Shown here piece by piece: positions 1-5,193 of a stretch of DNA of 6,674 nt. The notes under the pieces are model-generated. The model made no database searches and was not told where the DNA came from. It saw nothing but the letters and a program-made list of their open reading frames with translations. A program made the translations under genes and the position numbers. The stretch comes from Pseudomonadota bacterium (GTDB taxonomy: Bacteria; Pseudomonadota; Alphaproteobacteria; Rhizobiales; Hyphomicrobiaceae), in assembly GCA_021812845.1 (NCBI GenBank), contig JAKAML010000076.1, positions 1-6,674 of the forward strand, written 5' to 3'. Numbering within the stretch: position 1 is the stretch's first letter; each line of letters opens with the position of its first letter.

Positions 1-328
1 CCTTCGATTGAGGGTTGCGGCAGAGCTCGAGGATCTGATGGAGGAAATACGGCGAGGGCTGTTCCAGATGACGGCTGACGATCTCGGGCCGGGCGAACCC
101 CGACAATCCGATCCCCTGCGCGCTCCACCCACGGCTGACGAGGTCGTGGCTCTCGACGACGACGCCCTGGATGCGCTCCTGGTCGATCAGGCGCGCCAGC
201 GTCCCCTCGAGCACACTGCCCTGGCCGGTGCGATCGGCCGTCGCCGGAATACAGTCCTCGGTCAGCCACGCGGCACAGATACCGGCGTCCGCAACGCGCA
301 TCGAGCGGCACCGGAGCGTGGGGAGCAT
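1..328 (-). CDS. Unrecognised protein, N-terminal part only (runs off the left edge)
   Basis: An open frame on the minus strand starts at ATG 328-326 and stays open to the window edge, giving 109 codons and no stop. An AGGGA Shine-Dalgarno-like stretch lies about six bases upstream of the ATG. Codons are strongly G/C at position 3, as in the neighbouring genes. The protein begins MLPTLRCRSMRVADAG and continues with a mixed alpha/beta-looking sequence, including GVVVES and GIGLSGFARPEI, with no signal peptide or membrane segment. The pattern vaguely recalls the N-terminal half of proteobacterial proteins of unknown function, some of which end in a LuxR-type helix-turn-helix. That is recollection of a style, not an identification, and the C-terminus is outside the window. 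A second ATG at codon 10 is a possible alternative start. The gene diverges from the autotransporter, so the 329-573 interval should hold both promoters. An opposite-strand frame at 8-706 is open too, but it has no good start context and overlaps the autotransporter start. Confidence 0.62.
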   Translation of the reverse strand, partial: MLPTLRCRSMRVADAGICAAWLTEDCIPATADRTGQGSVLEGTLARLIDQERIQGVVVESHDLVSRGWSAQGIGLSGFARPEIVSRHLEQPSPYFLHQILELCRNPQSK

Positions 329-363
329 GTTGATTCCCTAGCAAGAAAACGTAGCCGACCTTT

Positions 364-379
364 CCTGATCCCGATCAGG
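364..379. repeat. Perfect interrupted palindrome, possible operator
   Basis: CCTGATC and GATCAGG form perfect 7-base arms around a central CC. The site lies 36 bases upstream of the start of the minus-strand gene, inside the divergent intergenic region, which is a natural place for an operator of that gene. The family of any binding protein cannot be told. No adjoining T-tract is present, so a terminator is unlikely. Confidence 0.4.
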
Positions 380-397
380 GACCGCCGCTATCGGCAG

Positions 398-419
398 CCG
401 CGCGAAGCGGCTCGCGCGG
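398..419. repeat. Perfect 8-bp GC-rich stem-loop
   Basis: CCGCGCGA (398-405) and TCGCGCGG (412-419) are exact reverse complements around the six-base loop AGCGGC. No T-run follows on either strand, so it does not look like an intrinsic terminator. It lies between two divergent genes and may be a DNA-binding or structural element, or simply a by-product of high GC content. Confidence 0.4.
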
Positions 420-439
420 ATCCGCTGACCGTACCGGGC

Positions 440-470
440 CGGAGGGTCGACGATACCACGGCACCCTCCG
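440..470. repeat. Perfect 8-bp inverted repeat with a 15-base spacer
   Basis: CGGAGGGT (440-447) and ACCCTCCG (463-470) are exact reverse complements separated by 15 bases. The repeat lies upstream of the autotransporter start and between the preceding GC-rich stem-loop and the CCCTTAAAGGG palindrome. The function is not evident from the sequence. Confidence 0.38.
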
Positions 471-493
471 TCGGGACGAACAACTTCGCACCA

Positions 494-504
494 CCCTTAA
501 AGGG
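494..504. repeat. CCCTTAAAGGG palindrome upstream of the autotransporter
   Basis: CCCTT and AAGGG flank a single central A, giving an 11-base perfect dyad. It is the most AT-containing palindrome of the cluster and sits 70 bases before the probable autotransporter start codon, a distance compatible with a promoter-proximal operator. No convincing -35/-10 pair could be assigned beside it. Confidence 0.33.
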
Positions 505-560
505 CGTATCGCAAGTGCTCCGCACCCGCCAGATTTCATGTGGGATTTGGCAGCGATGCC

Positions 561-570
561 GAGGGGGGGA
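561..570 (+). promoter_or_regulatory. Ribosome binding site that sets the autotransporter start at 574
   Basis: A purine-only run, GAGGGGGGGA, followed by GAC precedes ATG 574. The in-frame ATGs further upstream at 538 and 556 have no comparable purine tract. They would also place a charged, non-signal-like stretch in front of the signal peptide. This argues for translation starting at 574. Confidence 0.65.
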
Positions 571-573
571 GAC

Positions 574-3500
574 ATGTCGGGCGTGCAGACGGGCGGAATT
601 GGCCGGATCGCGGTGGTGGCTGCAGTGCTGGGTTGGGCGGGTCCGGCTGTGGCGGTGGGCACCTGTATCGGCAGCGGCGTGCCGATTTCGGTCTACCCGG
701 CGATAGGTGTCACCGAGACGCTCTGCCACTACCCCGGCGCCATCCAATTGTTCGCATCCGCCGGCGAAGGTGACGGCCTCCGCCTCACGAATACCACGAG
801 CCTGACGCCGGTCGGCAGCTTCTCGGAGCCGAGTGCCGCCCTCCATGTGCACGCCCAGGCCTTCCACATCTTCGAGCATTGGGTCATCCGGACCGGACTC
901 GTCTGGAACGGCTTCGAGTACGTGGTCGGCCCGGTCGACGTGAAGGAGTCGTTCTGGTCGCTCGAATACGAGAACGCGCAGAACGCCGACTACAGGAGCC
1001 AGGACATCTACATCGACAATTCCGGAAGCATCACCACCACGAATACCAATCTCTCGCCGATCATCGCTCAGGGCACGATGAACGCGGTCACGGTGATCAA
1101 CTCGGGCGACCTGACGTCGTCCGGGGACGGCAAGACCGGCATCTACGCCAGGAGCGGCGTCGACGACAATGAATTCACGGCACACTCCGTGCGAGACGAG
1201 TTCAGGTTCCCCGGTGGTCCTGTCGAGGTCACCAATTCGGGAACGATCCGGATGGAGGGGTTCGCGAATACCGCGATCCACGCGTTGAGCGTCGGCGGCG
1301 GCGTGACGATCGACAACTCGGCAAGCATCGAGATCTCCGGCCGGAACTCGGAGGGACTTCGCGCCACTGCGATCGAGAACCACATCACGATCGACAACAC
1401 CGGGGCAGTGACGATCGACGGTGCGGGCGCCGCCGGCATCGCCGCCAACATGTTCCTTCCAGGCAGGATCGTGATCGCCAACGACGGCGCCATCACCATC
1501 GCGGGCGATATGGGCGTTGGCATTCGAGCGGAGAACGCCGACGTGGGCGAGGACGCCCGCGGCGCGGAGACGCGCATCACCGGCCGCGGCGCCATCACTG
1601 TCACGGGCGAGGACGCGACAGGCATCGACGCCATGAGCCGCGTGGGCGGGTCGGTCGTCGTCGACTACTCGGGCCGGATCAGCGTGAGTGGCGCGCACGC
1701 TCTCGGCATCGTCGCATCGACGGAAGAGGGCGCGAACATCTCCGTCCACGCCAAGGCGAACGTGACCGCCAGCGGAGACAGCGCCATCGGTATCCTGCTC
1801 GGCGGGATCGGCGAGGCGCCGGGGCCGAACGAGGACGGCAGCTTCACCCCGGCCAACAACGGCCGGCTTTCGGCCGAGGTCGCCGCGGGCGTCACCGTCC
1901 AGGGCGGCGCGACCGGCAGCGGCGACTACCTCCTCGAGCGGTTGGGCGCCGGCGTCGTCTTTCTCGGCGGCCAGGAGAACTCGCTCGTCAACCGCGGAAC
2001 GATCACATCCGCGAGCGGCCTGGCGGTCGTGGCCGCCGAAGGCCTGCAGCGTTTCGAGGACGACGAGGACGGTGCCCAGATCCTGGCGGCGTTCAAGGCC
2101 GGTCCTCTTGCGGTACTCAACGAGGGGCAGATCCTCGGCGACATCGTGACGGGATCGGGCAACGACAGCGTGACCAACCAGGGCACGGGCGTCATCGCCG
2201 GCGACATCGACCTCGGCGGCGGCACCAACAGCCTCCTGAACCGCGACGACGCGGTGATCAACAGCTTCGATCTGATCCGCGTCGGCGCCGGCAACACGTT
2301 CACCAACTCCGGCATTCTCAACCCCGGCGGCCTCGGCACGATCCAGAATACGACCATCATCGGCAACTTCGTGCAGACCGCGGCCGGCCGGCTGATCGTC
2401 GATCTCGACGAAGCGGGCCGGAAGTCGGACGTCCTCTCGATCACCGGCACCGCGAGCCTTGGCGGCAGCGTGATACCGAACTTCCTGACGACACCGGTGG
2501 AGATGCAATCCGAGTATCGCATCGTCTCCGCCGCCGGCGGCGTGACGAGCACCGGAATCGCCGCCGATCCCACGCGCCAGGTCGGCGACACGGTCGGCTA
2601 CGATTTCGGCCTCGCCTTCCGCGGCGGAACCGACGTCTATCTGACGGCCGAGAAGCGCGCCGCCCTCGACGATCTCGCCGGCGACGCGGCGGATGCCTCG
2701 GGAGCTTCCGGTGCCCAGAGCGGCAACATGACGAGCCTCGGCACGGCGCTCGACAGCGCGGAGAAGCACGGCGGCTCCGGCCTCGGCGCCCTGATCACCG
2801 CCCTGCGCCTGTCGCCGAACCTCGAGACCATGGCGCAGACCATGAACCGCCTGATCCCGCAGAATCAGGGTGCGCAGACCTCGAACACGTCCTCGTCCGG
2901 CTCTTCGTTCGGCAACAACATGCTGAGCTGCACGGAGCGCGAGGGCCCCTCCGCCTATACCCGCGAGGGCCAGTGCTACTGGGCCAAGGTGACTGCGCGC
3001 CGGCTCGACCGCGACGCGACGGGCGCGTCGCCCGGCGTCGACGAGCGCTCGACCGATTTTTCGGGCGGCGTCCAGGTCAAGCTGTGGGATGAGCTGCGTC
3101 TCGGCCTCGCGCTCGGCTGGGAGGACCTGCATTCGTCGACCTTCGACGAGACGCAGCGCCTCGGCCAGGGCGATGGCGGCCGCTTCCACGCCGGTGTCGT
3201 CCTGAAGAACCAGTGGGGACCCGTCAATGCCTACCTCAACGTCGTCGGCAGCTGGGCCAACTTCGATCTCGACCGCTACGTGAACGTCGCCGGCGTCGGC
3301 GCCGTCGCCCACGCCGATCAGGACGTGACCTCGCTCATCACCCGCCTGCGTCTGAGCTACCTGATGGACATGGGGCCGTGGTACCTGAAGCCGCTCGTGG
3401 ATCTGTCCGCCACCTATGTCCGGCTCGGCGGCTACACCGAGACGGGCGCCGGCGCCGCGAACCTGAACGTTTCGGCGACGCGAGACTGGATTCTCGCCGT

Positions 3501-3804
3501 GTCGCCCGGCGTCGAGTTGGGTTTCCAGGCGGCGCTGGCCGACGGCACGCTGCTGCGCCCCTACATCCGCGGCGGGGTGACCTTCCTCGACACGGACGAG
3601 GTGTCGGTGCAGACGAGCTTCGCCGCCGCGCCGGGCGTGCCGTTCACGGTCAGCGGGCGCGTCGAGGACGTCTACGGCGATGTCGAGGCCGGACTGCACG
3701 TTCTCACCACGGCCGGCATCAACGTCCGTCTCAACTACGAGGGTCGCTTCGCGGAGGATTCGCGTCAGCACGCCGGCTCGGTGAAATTCAGCGCGCCGTG
3801 GTGA
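574..3804 (+). CDS. Classical (type Va) autotransporter with repetitive beta-helical passenger
   Basis: This encodes a 1076-residue secreted surface protein. It is predicted to cross the inner membrane by Sec and to place its passenger outside the cell through its own outer-membrane barrel. Residues 1-27 form a signal peptide with a hydrophobic core and an AVA cleavage motif before V28. Residues 28-148 are non-repetitive and hold two cysteines (C31, C51). Residues 149-409 carry nine repeats with N-x-G-x-I and G-I-x-A signatures. A less regular Asn/Gly-rich region follows to about residue 590. Residues about 590-640 resemble the autochaperone segment, with a GNF-Q-x5-L core and a SDVLSITG stretch. 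The last ~276 residues, from CYWAKV (residue 801), look like the autotransporter beta-barrel (PF03797 type): alternating aromatic strands ending in FSAPW, with a terminal aromatic residue. C786 and C801 precede the barrel. No protease triad or other catalytic motif is visible, so an adhesin or biofilm role is the default inference. The start was chosen from the purine-rich ribosome binding site. Confidence 0.9.
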   Translation: MSGVQTGGIGRIAVVAAVLGWAGPAVAVGTCIGSGVPISVYPAIGVTETLCHYPGAIQLFASAGEGDGLRLTNTTSLTPVGSFSEPSAALHVHAQAFHIFEHWVIRTGLVWNGFEYVVGPVDVKESFWSLEYENAQNADYRSQDIYIDNSGSITTTNTNLSPIIAQGTMNAVTVINSGDLTSSGDGKTGIYARSGVDDNEFTAHSVRDEFRFPGGPVEVTNSGTIRMEGFANTAIHALSVGGGVTIDNSASIEISGRNSEGLRATAIENHITIDNTGAVTIDGAGAAGIAANMFLPGRIVIANDGAITIAGDMGVGIRAENADVGEDARGAETRITGRGAITVTGEDATGIDAMSRVGGSVVVDYSGRISVSGAHALGIVASTEEGANISVHAKANVTASGDSAIGILLGGIGEAPGPNEDGSFTPANNGRLSAEVAAGVTVQGGATGSGDYLLERLGAGVVFLGGQENSLVNRGTITSASGLAVVAAEGLQRFEDDEDGAQILAAFKAGPLAVLNEGQILGDIVTGSGNDSVTNQGTGVIAGDIDLGGGTNSLLNRDDAVINSFDLIRVGAGNTFTNSGILNPGGLGTIQNTTIIGNFVQTAAGRLIVDLDEAGRKSDVLSITGTASLGGSVIPNFLTTPVEMQSEYRIVSAAGGVTSTGIAADPTRQVGDTVGYDFGLAFRGGTDVYLTAEKRAALDDLAGDAADASGASGAQSGNMTSLGTALDSAEKHGGSGLGALITALRLSPNLETMAQTMNRLIPQNQGAQTSNTSSSGSSFGNNMLSCTEREGPSAYTREGQCYWAKVTARRLDRDATGASPGVDERSTDFSGGVQVKLWDELRLGLALGWEDLHSSTFDETQRLGQGDGGRFHAGVVLKNQWGPVNAYLNVVGSWANFDLDRYVNVAGVGAVAHADQDVTSLITRLRLSYLMDMGPWYLKPLVDLSATYVRLGGYTETGAGAANLNVSATRDWILAVSPGVELGFQAALADGTLLRPYIRGGVTFLDTDEVSVQTSFAAAPGVPFTVSGRVEDVYGDVEAGLHVLTTAGINVRLNYEGRFAEDSRQHAGSVKFSAPW
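1018..1800 (+). repeat. Nine in-register passenger repeats (coding)
   Basis: Within the autotransporter passenger, nine copies of a 17-residue unit occur. The consensus is N-x-G-x-I-x3-x-G-x4-G-I-x-A, degenerate at most positions. Taking residue 1 as the ATG at 574, the units begin at residues 149, 176, 221, 248, 275, 303, 337, 365 and 393. The closing G-I-x-A box starts exactly 13 residues after the opening position in every copy (PIIA, GIYA, AIHA, GLRA, GIAA, GIRA, GIDA, GIVA, GILL). Linkers are 10 or 11 residues, except 28 after unit 2 and 17 after unit 6. Each unit plus linker plausibly forms one turn of a right-handed beta-helix, with the longer linkers forming surface loops. Later units lose the opening Asn. 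Confidence 0.8.
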
Positions 3805-3816
3805 GCCGGATCGCGC

Positions 3817-3838
3817 GGCCGGGCAGACACCCGAGGCC
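3817..3838 (+). terminator. Weak stem-loop after the autotransporter stop
   Basis: CGGG and CCCG pair around the loop CAGACA, and the stem is extended by GGC/GCC across a two-base AG bulge. It begins 12 bases after the stop codon, where a terminator would be expected. No T-run follows, so intrinsic termination is doubtful and Rho-dependent termination is equally likely. Confidence 0.25.
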
Positions 3839-4106
3839 ACCCTCCCGGTCACCCGGCGCGGCCGGTCGGGCGACGGCAGGCCATCCGGGAAGTATCCACA
3901 CGGCGCCCTTTTGGACGTGTTCTCCCGATCGCCCGAAAAAAGCCGACCGTGCGCAGGGGGCAGTCGAGATTTCGCAAGTCTAGCGCGCTTCTCGTGATGA
4001 CTTGACTAGTATTTCTGCACTGTGCTCGACCTGTTCGACCGTGATTGTCGCAGGCCCTCTCAGTCCCCACGGCAGGGTCGCGCGAGCCGGATACGCTTGT
4101 TCACCG

Positions 4107-4130
4107 TTCAGCTTCGAGTTGCTTGCTGAA
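4107..4130. promoter_or_regulatory. TTCAGC/GCTGAA dyad upstream of the regulator, candidate autoregulatory site
   Basis: TTCAGC (4107-4112) and GCTGAA (4125-4130) are perfect reverse complements around a 12-base spacer, ending 30 bases before ATG 4161. It is not an ATTC-N8-GAAT site, so binding by the adjacent SqrR-like regulator is only a possibility. Its position would let a bound protein interfere with transcription of the regulator gene. Confidence 0.3.
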
Positions 4131-4160
4131 TCGCCGGGAACATGCGATGCATAGTCCATC

Positions 4161-4538
4161 ATGAGCAAGGACTCGACACTCGCCGCTGCCGCGGCCGTCC
4201 TCGACGAGGATCAGACGAACGCAATCGCGGAGCGCATGTATGATGCGGCCGGGGAGGCGGCGCAGCTTCTGCGTGCCATCGGCAGCGAGCATCGGCTGAT
4301 GATCCTCTGCCAGCTCATGGAAGGCGACAAGACCGTGACCGAGATCTGCGAGGCGATCGGCGCCCGTCAGAGCCTCGTCTCTCAGCACCTGACAAGGCTG
4401 AGGCTCGACGGTCTCGTCCGCGCGACGCGAAAGAGCCACTTCTCCTATTACGCCATCAGCAATCAGGTCGCCCGCGATATCGTCGGTGTGCTGTTCAAGC
4501 ACTTCTGCGCCACCGGAAGAATTCCGCCCAAGGTGTAG
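4161..4538 (+). CDS. sqrR: ArsR/SmtB-fold transcriptional repressor of the BigR/SqrR persulfide-sensor type
   Basis: A 125-residue winged helix-turn-helix protein, predicted to be a dimeric cytoplasmic DNA-binding repressor. After a variable N-terminus (residues 1-30), it has the ArsR core: helix LLRAIGSEHRLMILCQL (36-52), then the HTH from TVTEICEAIG (58-67) with recognition helix ARQSLVSQHLTRL (68-80), then the wing LVRATRKSHFSYYAIS (85-100). Cys50 (in LMILCQLMEG) and Cys116 (in LFKHFCATG) match in context and in 66-residue spacing the reactive pairs of Rhodobacter SqrR (C41/C107) and Xylella BigR (C42/C108). In those proteins, reactive sulfur species link the cysteines and release DNA. Cys63 is an extra cysteine. 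No metal-site motif of the ELCVCDL type is present, which argues against arsenic or zinc sensing. The target is probably fccB, 655 bases downstream. The first start after an in-frame TAG is ATG 4161, which has no clear ribosome binding site. ATG 4236 (residue 26), preceded by GGAG, is an alternative. The symbol denotes family, not proven orthology. Confidence 0.88.
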   Translation: MSKDSTLAAAAAVLDEDQTNAIAERMYDAAGEAAQLLRAIGSEHRLMILCQLMEGDKTVTEICEAIGARQSLVSQHLTRLRLDGLVRATRKSHFSYYAISNQVARDIVGVLFKHFCATGRIPPKV

Positions 4539-4718
4539 TCCGCGATCGAGTATTGCACCGCGAAAAGCGATGGTGCGGCGCACGCTCTACTCGAACATTA
4601 TTGAAAGTCCCTGTCCGCGCCGGCACAGGTGGTAGCGCGCGCCTCCCGTTTTCCGGGCTTTCTCCGTGTTCGGCACGATCGTCGCCGCAGATTGCATCGC
4701 GCCGTGCGAAGATCTCTG
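4539..4718. other. Non-coding spacer after the regulator
   Basis: These 180 bases lie between the regulator stop and the candidate fccB promoter. A weak hairpin, GCACC (4555-4559) with GGTGC (4572-4576), follows the stop and could assist termination, although no T-tract adjoins it. A short CCCG/CGGG stem around TTTTC, followed by a T-rich stretch, lies at about 4646-4658. No gene is recognisable on either strand. Confidence 0.5.
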
Positions 4719-4746
4719 TTGCATTCACAGACTTGAATATTAGGAT
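4719..4746 (+). promoter_or_regulatory. Candidate sigma-70-type promoter driving fccB
   Basis: TTGCAT (4719-4724) and TAGGAT (4741-4746) form a -35/-10 pair with a 16-base spacer, matching the consensus at three and four of six positions. The segment is distinctly more AT-rich than its surroundings. The spacer holds most of the candidate SqrR operator, the arrangement expected for repression by blocking RNA polymerase. The implied transcript would start near 4753 and run about 440 bases before the fccB start codon. A second promoter closer to fccB is not excluded. Confidence 0.45.
4723..4738. promoter_or_regulatory. ATTC-N8-GAAT dyad, candidate SqrR-type operator
   Basis: The 16-base site ATTCACAGACTTGAAT has perfect ATTC/GAAT half-sites with an eight-base spacer. 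As I recall, ATTC-N8-GAAT is the sequence bound by SqrR of Rhodobacter capsulatus. It lies 185 bases downstream of the SqrR-like gene and 455 bases upstream of fccB, overlapping the core promoter. I saw no second copy in the intergenic regions. Confidence 0.6.
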
Positions 4747-4753
4747 ATGTCCA

Positions 4754-4774
4754 AAGCGCGGGTGTGCCGCGCTT
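4754..4774 (+). other. Perfect 8-bp stem-loop at the predicted 5' end of the fccB leader
   Basis: AAGCGCGG (4754-4761) and CCGCGCTT (4767-4774) are exact reverse complements around the loop GTGTG. It begins about seven bases after the candidate -10, so the transcript would start almost at the foot of this hairpin. Such 5'-terminal stems can protect an mRNA from decay. Only two T residues end the stem, so it is not a normal terminator. Confidence 0.4.
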
Positions 4775-4953
4775 GTGGCGCAGATCTCCTTTGCCGGCCG
4801 ACGACGTCGAGAGTGTTCCCTGATCGGGGACGTCGAGCGGACCGGCGAGATGGCGGCGCGCCAGATGCGGGCTTCGGCGACGCCGACGGCAGGCGGAGGG
4901 CACGATGCATCGGAACTCTTGCGGCTCGTCGTGCGGTCGGGTGCGAAATGCGC

Positions 4954-5012
4954 CGTGTCCGTTCGGTGCCGTCGGGACGTTCGCGGCCGTGTCGACCGAA
5001 TTGGCGGACACG
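4954..5012 (+). other. Long imperfect hairpin in the fccB leader
   Basis: CGTGTCCG (4954-4961) followed directly by TTCGGT (4962-4967) can pair with ACCGAA (4995-5000) and CGGACACG (5005-5012). This gives 14 base pairs interrupted only by a four-base TTGG bulge on the 3' side, with a 27-base apical region. It is the longest pairing I see in the leader. Its position inside a presumed 5' untranslated region suggests an RNA structure, but coincidence in GC-rich DNA cannot be excluded. Confidence 0.35.
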
Positions 5013-5018
5013 ACGGCT

Positions 5019-5053
5019 CGGGCGGCCCCGCGCGGTCACCTCGGCCGCGCCCG
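5019..5053 (+). other. Second leader hairpin
   Basis: CGGGC-GGCC (5019-5027) can pair with GGCC (5043-5046) and GCCCG (5049-5053), with a two-base GC bulge and a 15-base loop. It starts only six bases after the preceding long stem. No T-run follows, so it does not look like an attenuator terminator. Confidence 0.28.
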
Positions 5054-5193
5054 GGCGATCAGGGGCACTCGACCAAGAAACGGCTGGACGCCGTCGCCGG
5101 GGCTGCAACAAGATGGCGTGTCGCTGGTCCAATAAGAAATGCACCTGGAGCAACCCGGGTCATGTCGACGCTTAGCAACGGGAAGGGAACAAC

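Larger units (their letters stand above)
3805..4160. other. Gene-free interval between the autotransporter and the regulator
   Basis: These 356 bases hold no convincing gene: the short open frames on both strands lack ribosome binding sites and recognisable protein character. Visible elements are a weak stem-loop just after the autotransporter stop, an A6 run at 3937-3942, and an inverted repeat CAAGTC/GACTTG (3975-3980 and 3999-4004). That repeat overlaps a TTGACT hexamer at 4002-4007 that could be a -35. A second inverted repeat, TTCAGC/GCTGAA, lies near the regulator. No good -10 sits at the right distance from TTGACT, so the regulator promoter remains unassigned. Confidence 0.6.
4775..5193 (+). 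other. Long untranslated leader or intergenic region before fccB
   Basis: About 420 bases without a recognisable gene. All three forward frames are open over much of it, which in such GC-rich DNA is not evidence of coding. The conceptual proteins are Arg/Gly-rich, without domain character or ribosome binding sites. No CXXCH motif is present, so it is not a cytochrome remnant. Visible structure includes a direct repeat GACGTCGAG (4803-4811 and 4829-4837) flanking TCCCTGATCGGG, a long stem at 4954-5012 and a second stem at 5019-5053. It ends with the ribosome binding site GGAAGGGA (5181-5188), five bases before ATG 5194. I recognise no known riboswitch class. Confidence 0.5.

Noticed and set aside
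8..706. Plus-strand open frame of 232 codons over the left-hand gene and the autotransporter start
   Set aside because: It overlaps both the better-supported minus-strand frame and the autotransporter signal peptide. Its start has no convincing ribosome binding site, and its C-terminal part is an Arg/Cys/Trp-rich out-of-frame read of the autotransporter.
388..3852. Minus-strand open frame of 1154 codons across the whole autotransporter
   Set aside because: It is the antisense shadow of a GC-rich gene whose strong third-position bias removes stops on the opposite strand. The conceptual protein is Arg/Asp/Val-rich without domain character, whereas the plus strand has a signal peptide, repeats and a beta-barrel.
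3937..3942. A6 run, read as a T-tract of a minus-strand terminator
   Set aside because: No stable hairpin precedes it on the minus strand, and no minus-strand gene ends there.
3849..4168. Two short minus-strand frames in the gap before the regulator
   Set aside because: They have no ribosome binding site, no conserved-looking sequence and no supporting context.
4912..4935. GGAAC at 4912-4916 considered as an extracytoplasmic sigma factor (EcfG-type) -35
   Set aside because: No GTT-type -10 follows at the required 16-17 base spacing.
4747..5175. Open frame beginning MSKARVCRACGADLLC, considered as a small zinc-ribbon or cytochrome-like protein
   Set aside because: The CXXC lacks a following His, the remainder is low-complexity Arg/Gly-rich sequence, and the ATG falls at the edge of the candidate -10 with no ribosome binding site. 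All three frames are open here, so openness is not informative.
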